From contig NZ_LMIS01000001.1 in the NCBI RefSeq assembly GCF_001428805.1, positions 868,001 to 932,000 on the forward strand: 64,000 bases of DNA, read 5' to 3'. Shown here one piece after another: positions 1-8,833 of this stretch. Made by a program: the position numbers and the translations under genes. Position 1 is the stretch's first letter, and each line of letters begins with the position of its first letter. This DNA comes from Aeromicrobium sp. Root236 (GTDB lineage Bacteria; Actinomycetota; Actinomycetes; Propionibacteriales; Nocardioidaceae). The notes below the pieces were generated by a model. That model saw only the letters and a program-made list of their open reading frames with translations. It was not told the origin of the DNA and did not search any database.

Positions 1-73
1 ACTGCTCTGAGCTGGATCGACCTGAGCCTCCACGGGCGAGCTCGTCGGGTCACTTCCCTTCGCTCGCAGAGCT

Positions 74-231
74 CGCTCCCGTTCGGCCGCGGGCGGCCTC
101 TCTAGGGAACGGGGTCCGGAACGCTCCCGTTCGGCCGCGGGCGGCCTCACTAGGGAACGGGGTCCGGAACGCTCCCAGCTGGCCTCACTAGGGAACGGGT
201 CCGAACGCTGGCGGCTTCCTTGGGGAACGGG
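74..231. repeat. Degenerate 48-bp tandem repeat with hairpin potential
   Basis: Two nearly identical 48-bp units start at 74 and 122, followed by shortened, diverged copies to about 231. Each unit holds a GGCCG/CGGCC stem and a GAACGGG...CCCGTTC stem that spans the unit junction, so the transcript or single strand could fold into a string of hairpins. Part of the unit also occurs, as a 40-bp copy, at 58338-58377. The rest of 1-332 holds no gene I can support. There are no unique spacers of CRISPR type. Confidence 0.75.
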
Positions 232-332
232 AAACTCGGCTTAGTCGGTCCTTAACCTTCTGGGTCTCGCCTCGGCGCGGCAACGCGAGTAGCGTCGTTG
301 CGTCAGGCAACTGCTTCGTCCCGGGGGGACCC

Positions 333-1943
333 ATGATCTCGATTCGTACGCTCGCGGCCGTCGCCGTGACCTCGTCGCTCGTCCTGGCCGGAGGACCCGC
401 CCAGGCCAAGGGCCACGACCACCACACCAAGCTGGCACCTCGCACACACTTCGTCATGCAGCCCGACGGCTCCAGCGGGCTCAAGACCGACGGCGCCGGC
501 ATCCCCAACATCGACTCGATCAAGAAGACCATCGCCGCCTACTACGGTGATCCCGGCACCGGCATCGCCGACAAGGACGCCTCGCCCTACATCTCCGAGA
601 TGAACCGCATCGTCAAGCGGGCCACCAAGAACCTCCAGGCCACGTACGACCGCGAGATCAAGCAGGGCAAGAAGCCGGCGATCGTGTTCGACGCCGACGA
701 CACGACCCTGTGGACGTACGACATGGAGGTCGCCGGGATGCACTTCACGTTCGACCCGGCGCTGCAGGACGTCTACGTGCAGGGGCAGAAGTTCCCCGCG
801 ACCCCGGCGATGACCGGCTTCGTCGACAAGGCCGCCGACATCGGCTACACGATCTTCGGACTCACCGGACGCAACGACAACCAGAAGGCCGCAACGCTCG
901 CCAACCTCGACAAGGTCGGCTACGACGACTTCGCCGCCGACCGCTTCTACACCAAGTGGACCGGCACCGGCAGCTCGCAACAGCCGTCGTACATCACCTG
1001 CGCGGCCGCCAAGTGCACCACGGTCGAGTACAAGGCCGGCACGCGCAGGCACATCGAGTCCCTCGGCTACGAGATCACGCTCAACGTCGGCGACCAGTGG
1101 TCCGACCTGCAGGGCGGCTACGCCGACCGCGTGCTCAAGCTGCCCAACCCGACCTACTACCTGCCGTCGGCCGACCTGCCGGGCGTGCACGAGCCGGAGC
1201 TGGCGCCGCGGACGCACTTCACCATGAAGCCGGACGGGTCGAGCGGGCTCAAGGGCGACGGCGAGGGCATCCCCAACATCGACTCGGTCAAGAGCACGAT
1301 CTACGCCTACTACGGCGACCACGGCACCGGAACGGCCGACAAGACGACCTCGCCCTACATCCGCGAGATGACCAAGCTCACCCGCTCCTTCGCCCCGTCG
1401 GTGCTCGCCAAGTGCCGCAGCGGCGCCAGGCACCACACGAAGCCGGCGATCGTCCTCGATGCCGACGACACGACCCTGTGGACGTACGACATGGAGGTCG
1501 CGGGCATGCACTTCACGTTCGATCCCGTGCTCCAGGACGTCTACGTGCAGGGCCAGAAGTTCCCCGCCACGCCGGCGATGGTCTCGTTCGTCAACGCCGC
1601 CGACCAGGCCGGCTGCACGATCATCGGCCTGACCGGGCGCAACGACAACCAGAAGGCCGCGACGATCGCCAACCTGCATAAGGTCGGCTACGAGGGGTTC
1701 ACGGCAGCCAACTACTACACCAAGTGGACCGGTGTCGGCTCGTCGCAGCAGCCCTCGTACGTGACGTGCGCGGCCGCCAAGTGCACGACGATCGAGTACA
1801 AGTCGCAGACCCGAGCGCACGTCGAGTCGCCGAGCGGCGGCAGCTACGACATCGTGGCCAACTTCGGCGACCAGTTCAGCGACCTGATCGGTGGGCACGG
1901 CAAGGCGTACAAGCTGCCCAACCCGACCTACTACCTGCCCTGA
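333..1943 (+). CDS. Secreted tandem-duplicated HAD acid phosphatase-like protein
   Basis: 536 aa. An N-terminal Sec signal peptide (about residues 1-25, ending AQA) predicts export. The mature protein is two copies of one module, roughly residues 33-280 and 289-536, each opening with LAPRTHF and closing with LPNPTYYLP. Each copy has a HAD motif I (DADDTT; Asp120/Asp122 and Asp376/Asp378), a GLTGRNDNQ segment fitting motif II, and a GDQ(W/F)SDL segment fitting the acidic motif. This matches the HAD class IIIB / plant acid phosphatase family, so phosphomonoesterase activity outside the membrane is likely; substrate unknown. The ATG at 333 follows a G-rich stretch. Both copies keep the motif residues, so both could be active. 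Confidence 0.8.
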   Translation: MISIRTLAAVAVTSSLVLAGGPAQAKGHDHHTKLAPRTHFVMQPDGSSGLKTDGAGIPNIDSIKKTIAAYYGDPGTGIADKDASPYISEMNRIVKRATKNLQATYDREIKQGKKPAIVFDADDTTLWTYDMEVAGMHFTFDPALQDVYVQGQKFPATPAMTGFVDKAADIGYTIFGLTGRNDNQKAATLANLDKVGYDDFAADRFYTKWTGTGSSQQPSYITCAAAKCTTVEYKAGTRRHIESLGYEITLNVGDQWSDLQGGYADRVLKLPNPTYYLPSADLPGVHEPELAPRTHFTMKPDGSSGLKGDGEGIPNIDSVKSTIYAYYGDHGTGTADKTTSPYIREMTKLTRSFAPSVLAKCRSGARHHTKPAIVLDADDTTLWTYDMEVAGMHFTFDPVLQDVYVQGQKFPATPAMVSFVNAADQAGCTIIGLTGRNDNQKAATIANLHKVGYEGFTAANYYTKWTGVGSSQQPSYVTCAAAKCTTIEYKSQTRAHVESPSGGSYDIVANFGDQFSDLIGGHGKAYKLPNPTYYLP

Positions 1944-1959
1944 CATCCCCACGTTTTGG

Positions 1960-2003
1960 GACGGAACTCGTCACTCCAGCGCGCCGACGTGACGAGCTCC
2001 GTC
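1960..2003. terminator. Bidirectional hairpin between convergent genes
   Basis: A 15-bp inverted repeat with one mismatch (GACGGAACTCGTCAC against GTGACGAGCTCCGTC, 14-nt loop) sits exactly between the converging phosphatase gene and galE, touching the galE stop codon. There is no U-tract. Position suggests a two-way transcription terminator or mRNA 3' end stabiliser. Confidence 0.5.
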
Positions 2004-2970
2004 ACGAAACTGGGTGGTTCTGGCGGGCGTTCCAGGCACTGCTGACCATGTCGGCCAGCGAGTGCCGCATCGCCCAGTCCAGGTCGCGCGTCGCGAGCTC
2101 CCCTGACGCGACGATGCGCGCCGGGTCGCCCGGCCGGCGGTCGCTGATCTCCGGCTCGAACTCGATGCCGGTGGCCTCGGCCACAGCTGTCATGATCTCG
2201 CGCACGGAGACCCCGTCGCCGCTGCCGAGGTTGTAGACCGGCTCGAGCTCGCTGCCCGCGAGCAGCTTCTGCGCCGCCACCACATGGGCGTCGGCCAGAT
2301 CGGCGACGTGGATGTAGTCGCGTACGCAGGTGCCGTCGGGCGTCGGGTAGTCATCGCCGAAGATCCGCGGCGTACGACCCTCGAGCAACGCCTCGATGAC
2401 CAGCGGGAAGAGGTTGTGCGGGCTGGTGTCGTAGAGGTCCGGCACCGCGGACCCGACGACGTTGAAGTAGCGCAGCGACGTGTGGTGCATCGGAAAGGCG
2501 CGGGCTGCGTCGCGCAGCAGCCACTCGCCGATGAGCTTGCTCTCTCCATACGGCGACTCGGGCGCCGTCGGGGTCGTCTCGGTCACGATGTCGACGTCGG
2601 GCGTGCCGTAGACGGCAGCACTCGAGGAGAACACGATCTTGTCGACGTCCGCCTCGTGCATCGCCTGCAGCAGGCTCACGGTGCCCTGCACGTTCTGCTC
2701 GTACGTGTGCAGTGGCCGCTGGACGGACACGCCGGCGTACTTGAACCCGGCGAGGTGGACGACCGCCTCGACCTCGTGCTCCACCATCGCCTTGGCGACG
2801 AGCGTGCTGTCGAGGATGTTGGTGTCGATGAACTCGACCTCGTCAGGCACGAACTCCCGATGCCCGCTCGAGAGGTCGTCGACCACGACGCAGTCGAGAC
2901 CGGCGAGCCGGAACGCGCGCACGATGTGCGAGCCGATGTAGCCGGCGCCGCCGGTGACGAGAACGGTCAT
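2002..2970 (-). CDS. galE: UDP-glucose 4-epimerase
   Basis: 322 aa, an extended short-chain dehydrogenase. The N-terminal Rossmann motif GGAGYIGSH (residues 7-15) binds NAD. The catalytic YxxxK is Tyr141/Lys145 (SPYGESK), preceded by the SSSAAVYG strand typical of GalE. It interconverts UDP-glucose and UDP-galactose for the Leloir pathway and cell-surface glycans. The start follows GAAAGGA. The gene lies 25 bp downstream of the large secreted protein gene on the same strand and may share its transcript. It is slightly shorter than E. coli GalE (338 aa), as usual for the actinobacterial form. Confidence 0.92.
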   Translation of the reverse strand: MTVLVTGGAGYIGSHIVRAFRLAGLDCVVVDDLSSGHREFVPDEVEFIDTNILDSTLVAKAMVEHEVEAVVHLAGFKYAGVSVQRPLHTYEQNVQGTVSLLQAMHEADVDKIVFSSSAAVYGTPDVDIVTETTPTAPESPYGESKLIGEWLLRDAARAFPMHHTSLRYFNVVGSAVPDLYDTSPHNLFPLVIEALLEGRTPRIFGDDYPTPDGTCVRDYIHVADLADAHVVAAQKLLAGSELEPVYNLGSGDGVSVREIMTAVAEATGIEFEPEISDRRPGDPARIVASGELATRDLDWAMRHSLADMVSSAWNARQNHPVS

Positions 2971-2995
2971 GCGCCCATCCTTTCAGGCGCCGACC

Positions 2996-4909
2996 TCACC
3001 CCTTGAAGCGGAGGGTTCCGGCGTTGTAGCCGTGCCCACGTGTGACGGTGATCGAGTGCTTGCCGGTGAACGTACGGCCGATGCCGCGCCACGAGTCGGA
3101 GTTGACCGAGATCGTCCACTTGCCCGACGGCAGACCGGCGATGTAGAAGTTGCCGCTGCTGTCGGTGTAGTCGGTGCGGATCACGCGCTTGCCGTCGGAG
3201 GACGACAACCGGACCATCATCTCCTTGTTGGTGCGGCCACCCGAACGGCTGACGTGACCCTTGACGACGGCGCCCTGGGGGTTGGTCGCCATGTCGATCG
3301 AGTAGCTCTTGTCGTAGCCCGAGACCACCTTGGTCGAGTAGACGCCCGTGCCGTAGGCCTTGCAGTAGCCGCGGTACATCCAGCCCTTGTAGCCGCTCGG
3401 CGGAGTCTTGGGCTTGAAGCCCATGTCGTAGGACTTCTGGTACTCCGCGTATCGGCCGGACACCGTCTTCCAGCGCTCTGCTCCGCGGTCGGGACCGTTG
3501 AAGTAGGCCCGGTTGTCGGGGTAGCGGCTGGCGTACCAGTCCGAGCAACCCGTCTGACGGCCGACCTCGATCCAGAAGTTGCCCTGCCGGAGGTCGGTGA
3601 AGAGCCGTGAGTTGGAGCTGCCGGCCTGGAGCTCGGCGACCACGGGCGAGTCGAGGATCTGGACGCCCGGAACCTTCTCGCGGATCCGGATCCAGCGGTC
3701 GGACGCCGTCGGCTTGTAGGCCGAGGAGTACTTCGCCTTGACTGTCAGGTTGATGTTGCTGCTGCGGACCTGCTGGCTGCCGAGGTTCTTGACGCTGGCG
3801 AGCGTGATGAGGTTGGTCTTGGAGTAGGAGTAGTTGGTGGCGTCGTAGCAGCTGCCGTAGGGCGTGCTGTCCTTGCCGTACCAGACCTCGACCGACCCGC
3901 CGGGCGACTTGAGCCCGACCATGTAGCGGTTGTTGGTGCTCGAGGTCGCGGGCAGGAAGTCGACGCGGTAGTTGCCCAGGCCGTTGGCCGTGGTGTGCCC
4001 GAAGACGTCGCCGCAGCGCGGGTAGTCGAGCTCTCGGAGCGAGGTCGAGTTGCTCGAGTAGGACGGCGGCGGCGCGGCGACCGTGACCTGTGCGTTGGCG
4101 ATCGCATCGCCGATGATCGAGGTGTAGTTGAAGTCGGCGCGATAGTCGTGCGACTTGCGTGCCTGCACGGGCGTGGCGTCGCGGAGGTAGCGACCGCCAC
4201 CGGCGGCAGTGCCGTCGGCGCCGCGGTAGTACCACGACCTCGCCTCGTCATCCTTGTCGACGCCGCGGATCTTGACTCGGTAGGTGCTCGACGGCGAGTT
4301 GTTGGTGCCCAGCGCGACGTCGAAGGAGTAGCTGCCACCCTCGGTCACGTCGTCGGAGTCCACCAGCTGGGTGTTGCCGCCCTTGAGGACGCGGATCAGC
4401 TCGACTCGCAGGTCTGACATGTTGCCCGAGGCGCCGACCGCGTTGATGTTGCCGGAGATCTGCTGCTTGGCCAGCTTGGTCTCGGTGATGATGTCGGTGT
4501 AGGTCCGCGACTTGAGGTTGGACGGCGAGCTCTCGTTGATCCTGAGCCGTACGTTGCGGACGTCGCGGTAGTCGCCCCGGTCGACGCTGTTGGCGACGCT
4601 CCAGGGGTACATCGGCGCGGACTTGTGCATCAGGACCGTCACGTAGGCCGAGGAGCGGCCGCGCACGGCGTAGGACTTCTTGTAGGGCGTGCCCGAGTCG
4701 TCAGGGAAGCTCAGCGTGCCCCTGCACGTCTGGCTCGAGTAGCACGCAACGAGGACCTTGCCGGCGCCTGCGGTGCCGGACGGATAGATCGCGATGTTCT
4801 TGGTCCGGACCGACGCGTGATAGGTGGCCGCCTCGGCCGGCGACATCACCAACAGCCCGGCGACGAGCGCCGGGAGGGCGAGAAGCATGGCAAAGAGGCG
4901 CAGTTTCAT
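2996..4909 (-). CDS. Large secreted protein with carboxypeptidase-regulatory/Ig-like modules
   Basis: 637 aa from the ATG at 4909, chosen because the signal peptide (MKLRLFAMLLALPALVAG..., cleavage after AEA) starts there; an upstream in-frame start would bury it. The rest is rich in Ser, Tyr, Gly and Arg and looks all-beta. At least three segments resemble carboxypeptidase regulatory-like or Ig-like folds: one near residues 155-240, one near 400-500, and the clearest at the C-terminus (VVKGHVSRSGG ... GNFYIAGLPSGKWTISV). No catalytic motif is visible, so I assign a surface or matrix role only by inference. It lies between the helicase gene and galE. Confidence 0.6.
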   Translation of the reverse strand: MKLRLFAMLLALPALVAGLLVMSPAEAATYHASVRTKNIAIYPSGTAGAGKVLVACYSSQTCRGTLSFPDDSGTPYKKSYAVRGRSSAYVTVLMHKSAPMYPWSVANSVDRGDYRDVRNVRLRINESSPSNLKSRTYTDIITETKLAKQQISGNINAVGASGNMSDLRVELIRVLKGGNTQLVDSDDVTEGGSYSFDVALGTNNSPSSTYRVKIRGVDKDDEARSWYYRGADGTAAGGGRYLRDATPVQARKSHDYRADFNYTSIIGDAIANAQVTVAAPPPSYSSNSTSLRELDYPRCGDVFGHTTANGLGNYRVDFLPATSSTNNRYMVGLKSPGGSVEVWYGKDSTPYGSCYDATNYSYSKTNLITLASVKNLGSQQVRSSNINLTVKAKYSSAYKPTASDRWIRIREKVPGVQILDSPVVAELQAGSSNSRLFTDLRQGNFWIEVGRQTGCSDWYASRYPDNRAYFNGPDRGAERWKTVSGRYAEYQKSYDMGFKPKTPPSGYKGWMYRGYCKAYGTGVYSTKVVSGYDKSYSIDMATNPQGAVVKGHVSRSGGRTNKEMMVRLSSSDGKRVIRTDYTDSSGNFYIAGLPSGKWTISVNSDSWRGIGRTFTGKHSITVTRGHGYNAGTLRFKG

Positions 4910-4955
4910 GGAATCCCCGGGACGTCGACGGAAGGAGAGAATCTGCGACAGGTTA

Positions 4956-6905
4956 TCAAACATCAAGGGCGCTCACCGCATTCGCCGCGTCGTCCAGACG
5001 GCGCAGGGCCGCCAGTGCGACCTCACGGTCGGTCGTACGCCACATGTCGGGCAGTGACGCCGCCAGGAACGATCCGTAGCGCGCCGTGACGATGCGGGGG
5101 TCGAGGATCGCGACGACGCCCTTGTCGGTGGCTCGCCGGATCAACCGGCCGGTGCCCTGCGCGAGCAGCAGGGCCGCGTGGCTGGCGGCGACGCTCATGA
5201 AGCCGTTGCCGCCCCGCTTCTCGACGAGCCGCTGGCGCGCACTCATCAGCGGATCGTCCGGCCTCGGGAACGGCACACGGTCGATGATGACGAGCTGGCA
5301 GGTGTCTCCGGGCAGGTCGACCCCTTGCCACAGGCTCAGCGTGCCGAACAGGCAGGTGCTGGGTGTCTCGGCGAAGCGGCGCGCCAGCTCGGGCAGCTGG
5401 GCGTCACCCTGGCACCAGATGTCGATGTCGGGCAGTCGGGTGCGGACCTCTTCGGCTGCCTTCTCGGCGGCGCGGCGTGAGGAGAACAGTCCGAGCGTAC
5501 GTCCGCCGGCTGCCTCCACGAGCGCAGCGATCTCGGCGAGCTGCGCCTCCTCGAGCCCGTCACGTCCGGGCAGCGGCAGGTCGCGGGCGACGTAGAGCAT
5601 GCCTTGCTTGCGGTAGTCGAACGGTGAGCCGACGTCGAGCGAGCTCCACGACTCGTCGCCGGGCACGAGGCCGAGCGAGCTGGCGACAGGGTCGAAGCCG
5701 CCGCCGAGCTTGAGCGTCGCGCTGGTCAACACGACGGTCTTGTCGGCGAAGAGCTTGTCGCGCAGGCTGGCCGACACGTCGATCGGGGCGATGTGGAGCT
5801 GCTTGTTGCCGCGGTTGTCGCTCATCCAGAGCACCTCGGTCTCGGCCTTGGCGGCCATGCGCTCGGCGATCTTGCGGATGTCGTCGACCATGCCGCGCGC
5901 CTGTTGTCGCGCAGCGTCGGGCTCGCCCTTGTCCTTGTCCTTGGGGAACGCGGAGAGGCAGTTGCGAGCGGCGTCGCGTACGAACGCCAGCACCTCTTGC
6001 AACGGCTGCGGCGGGTCGTCGATGCGGCCCTCGTCGGTGCGGGCCAGGACGTCGGCGAGCGCGTCGGAGGCGTCGGTGAGGTCGTCAGCCTCCTTGCCGT
6101 CGACCTGGGCGCGGGCTCGCCGTGCCGCCCGCTCGACCACGACCGGATCGAGCTCGTCGGTCGACGCCTGGGTCACGCGGGCGGCCAGCTCGTGCGCCTC
6201 GTCGACGATCACGGCGTCGTACTCAGGGAGCATCGGGACGCCGTCGATCGCGTCGATGGCCAGCAGGGCGTGGTTGGTGACGACCACCTGGGCGGTGTGG
6301 GCGTCCTCGCGGGCGCGCTCGGCGAAGCACTCGAGCGCGTGGGCGCACCGCGACGCCCCGAGGCACTCGCGGTGGTTGACGCTGACCTGGCGCCACGCAC
6401 GCTCGGTGTGGGCCGGAGCCGAGTCGCGATCGGCCATGTGCCCGCCCTCGGCCTGCTCCTCGGCCCACTCACGCAGCTCGAGCACCTCGGCTCCCAGCGA
6501 TCCCTCGGGTACGTCCACCAACGTGCCCTGGTCGTCGGGAGCACCCTCGCGGATGCGGTGCAGGCAGGCGTAGTTGCTGCGACCCTTGACGACGGCGTGG
6601 TGCGGGACGGTGTCGAGGGTCGCCCGCGCCGCATCCTTGAGCGCCGGGATGTCGCGCTCGACGAGCTGGTGCTGCAGATTGAGCGTCGCGGTCGCCACGA
6701 CGACCCGCTTGCCGTGCAGCAGGCTCGGCACGAGGTAGCCGAGCGACTTGCCGGTGCCGGTGCCGGCCTGGACCAGCAGGTGCTCGCCGCTCTCGAGGGC
6801 GTGCTGCACCGCCTCGGCCATCTCGATCTGGCCCGGCCGGTCCTCTCCCCCGACGGCCTCGACCGCGGCATGCAGAACCGCGCGTACATCAGGAGTGGGG
6901 GCCAT
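4956..6905 (-). CDS. DinG/XPD-family ATP-dependent DNA helicase
   Basis: 649 aa superfamily 2 helicase. The Walker A motif GTGTGKS is at residues 48-54 and the DEAH box at 235-238. Four cysteines between them (C114, C181, C187, C193) match the iron-sulfur cluster ligands of the XPD/DinG family. The C-terminal part contains the second RecA-like domain (LFGTLSLWQGVDLPG, QGTGRLIRR). Members unwind DNA 5'-3' in replication-associated repair. The start at 6905 faces a GNAT gene across a 69-bp divergent promoter region. It could also be annotated as a YoaA-type helicase. Confidence 0.88.
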   Translation of the reverse strand: MAPTPDVRAVLHAAVEAVGGEDRPGQIEMAEAVQHALESGEHLLVQAGTGTGKSLGYLVPSLLHGKRVVVATATLNLQHQLVERDIPALKDAARATLDTVPHHAVVKGRSNYACLHRIREGAPDDQGTLVDVPEGSLGAEVLELREWAEEQAEGGHMADRDSAPAHTERAWRQVSVNHRECLGASRCAHALECFAERAREDAHTAQVVVTNHALLAIDAIDGVPMLPEYDAVIVDEAHELAARVTQASTDELDPVVVERAARRARAQVDGKEADDLTDASDALADVLARTDEGRIDDPPQPLQEVLAFVRDAARNCLSAFPKDKDKGEPDAARQQARGMVDDIRKIAERMAAKAETEVLWMSDNRGNKQLHIAPIDVSASLRDKLFADKTVVLTSATLKLGGGFDPVASSLGLVPGDESWSSLDVGSPFDYRKQGMLYVARDLPLPGRDGLEEAQLAEIAALVEAAGGRTLGLFSSRRAAEKAAEEVRTRLPDIDIWCQGDAQLPELARRFAETPSTCLFGTLSLWQGVDLPGDTCQLVIIDRVPFPRPDDPLMSARQRLVEKRGGNGFMSVAASHAALLLAQGTGRLIRRATDKGVVAILDPRIVTARYGSFLAASLPDMWRTTDREVALAALRRLDDAANAVSALDV

Positions 6906-6974
6906 GGCGCAAGGCTAGTCGGGCAGGGACCCGACGCCGGGACCTGCATCCACAAGCGCGGTAGCGTCTCGGTC

Positions 6975-7466
6975 ATGCCAGGGATCACGTTGCGGTCGGC
7001 GACCCGGGACGACGTCGAGGCGGTGGCCGGCGTCTGGCATCGCGGGTGGGCCGATGGCCATGCCGGGCACGTGCCGGACGGCCTCGCGGCACACCGCACG
7101 CTCGACCACTTCCGTGCGCTCGTGCCGTCGCGCATCCCCCTCACGACGGTCGCGGTCGCCGGCGGCGGCGTCGTCGGCTTCGTGACCGTGCACGACGACG
7201 AGGTCGAGCAGGTCTACGTCGATGCGTCGGCCCGGGGTTCGGGGACGGCCGCCTTGCTGCTCGATCGCGGCGAGCAGGTCGTCGGTGATTCGTACGACCG
7301 AGCGTGGCTCGCCGTCGTGCCCGGCAACGCACGCGCCCGCCGCTTCTATGAACGGCACGGCTGGGTCGACGCCGGCCCGTTCAGATACTCCGCCGAGACG
7401 GACGACGGTGCCTTCACCGTCCCCGCCCTGCGCTACGAGAAGGCTTTAGGCGCTCAGACCGTGTAG
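6975..7466 (+). CDS. GNAT family N-acetyltransferase
   Basis: 163 aa. It has the GNAT layout: N-terminal TLRSATRDDVEAVAGVW, the acetyl-CoA loop region VYVDASARGSGTAALLLD (residues about 83-100) and the C-terminal NARARRFYERHGW. The substrate cannot be deduced. The ATG at 6975 is chosen from family alignment; the longer upstream reading frame is antisense to the helicase. Its 3' end overlaps the 3' end of hflX by 13 bp (convergent). Confidence 0.85.
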   Translation: MPGITLRSATRDDVEAVAGVWHRGWADGHAGHVPDGLAAHRTLDHFRALVPSRIPLTTVAVAGGGVVGFVTVHDDEVEQVYVDASARGSGTAALLLDRGEQVVGDSYDRAWLAVVPGNARARRFYERHGWVDAGPFRYSAETDDGAFTVPALRYEKALGAQTV

Positions 7467-8833
7467 GGCTCGAGCTCGCTGGCCAGCTGACCGTGGACAC
7501 GAGCGACGACGTGCGTGCCGTCGGACTCGTGGTCGAGCGACTCGATCTCACCTTGCGTGTGGATCTGGTTGAGCAGGTCGCCGCGGGCGTAGGGCAGCAG
7601 GACGTCGACGTGCGTCGCCGGCTGTGGCAGGTCGGCCTCGATCGCGCTGAGCAGCTCGTCGATGCCTTCGCCAGTGCGGGCGCTGACCAGGACGGCGTGT
7701 GGCTCGCGGGCCAGCAGGTTCTTGACCACCAGCGGATCGGCGGCGTCGGCCTTGTTGATCACGATGATCTCGGGGACGTCGAGCGCGTCGACATCGGCGA
7801 GCACGCTGCGTACGGCAGCGATCTGCCCGGCGGGATCAGGGTGCGATCCGTCGACGACGTGCAGGATGAGGTCGGACTCGGCGATCTCCTCCAGCGTCGA
7901 GCGGAAGGCCTCGACCAGCTGGTGCGGCAGGTTGCGGACGAACCCGACGGTGTCGGACATCGTGTAGACGCGGCCGTCGGAGGTCTGCGTACGACGGGTG
8001 GTCGGATCGAGCGTCGCGAACAGCGCGTCCTCGACCAGCACGCCGGCGTCGGTCAGCCGGTTGAGCAGGCTCGACTTGCCGGCGTTGGTGTAGCCGGCGA
8101 TCGACACCGACGGGATCTCGTGGCGTTTGCGGTTGGCCTTCTTGGTCTCGCGGGCCTTGCCGAGCTCCTTGAGCTCACGGCGCAGCTTGGTCATCTTCAT
8201 CTGGATGCGCCGGCGGTCGGTCTCGAGCTTGGTCTCACCGGGGCCACGGCCACCGATGCCCTCGCCGCCGGCGGCCTGGCCACCGGCCTGGCGCGAGAGG
8301 TTGCCACCCCAGCCGCGGAGGCGCTGGGTCTGGTACTGCAGCTGCGCCAGCTCGACCTGCGCCTTGCCCTCCTTGGACTTGGCGTGCTGGGCGAAGATGT
8401 CGAGGATCAGCGCGGTGCGGTCGACGACCTTGACCTTGCAGCGGTCCTCGAGGTTGCGCAGCTGGCTGGGCGCGAGCGCACCGTCGCAGATGATGGTGTC
8501 GGCGCCCGTGGCGACGACAGCGGCGCGCAGGTCCTCGACCTTGCCGCTGCCGATGTAGGTCGCAGGGTCGGGCTTCTGGCGGCGCTGGATCAGGGCGTCC
8601 AGCACCTCCGAGCCGGCGGTCTCGGCGAGCAGCTTGAGCTCGGCGAGCGAGTTGTCGGCGTCCTCAGCAGTGCCCTCGGTCCACACGCCGACGAGGACGA
8701 CGCGCTCCAGGCGGAGCTGGCGATACTCGACCTCGGTGATGTCCTCGAGCTCGGTGCGCAGGTTGGCGACGCGTCGCAGCGAGTTGCGCTCCTCGAGCTC
8801 CAGGCCTTCGGTGTTGCCCATCTGTTCGGTCAT
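7454..8833 (-). CDS. hflX: GTPase HflX
   Basis: 459 aa. The N-terminal HflX domain (GSGKVEDLR, GALAPSQLRNLE) is followed by the glycine-rich linker and the GTPase domain: G1 GYTNAGKS at residues 247-254, G3 DTVGF, G4 NKAD and a SARTGEG G5-like segment. HflX binds the large ribosomal subunit and rescues or splits stalled ribosomes; in mycobacteria it acts under hypoxia. The ATG overlaps the dapF stop codon (ATGA), implying translational coupling, a pairing common in Actinobacteria. Confidence 0.95.
   Translation of the reverse strand: MTEQMGNTEGLELEERNSLRRVANLRTELEDITEVEYRQLRLERVVLVGVWTEGTAEDADNSLAELKLLAETAGSEVLDALIQRRQKPDPATYIGSGKVEDLRAAVVATGADTIICDGALAPSQLRNLEDRCKVKVVDRTALILDIFAQHAKSKEGKAQVELAQLQYQTQRLRGWGGNLSRQAGGQAAGGEGIGGRGPGETKLETDRRRIQMKMTKLRRELKELGKARETKKANRKRHEIPSVSIAGYTNAGKSSLLNRLTDAGVLVEDALFATLDPTTRRTQTSDGRVYTMSDTVGFVRNLPHQLVEAFRSTLEEIAESDLILHVVDGSHPDPAGQIAAVRSVLADVDALDVPEIIVINKADAADPLVVKNLLAREPHAVLVSARTGEGIDELLSAIEADLPQPATHVDVLLPYARGDLLNQIHTQGEIESLDHESDGTHVVARVHGQLASELEPYTV

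Noticed and set aside
1-60. Possible gene end at the left edge
   Set aside because: Two frames are open for a few dozen codons but run into the repeat; nothing recognisable is encoded.
74-231. CRISPR-like array
   Set aside because: Tandem copies are directly adjacent with no unique spacers, and no cas genes are present.
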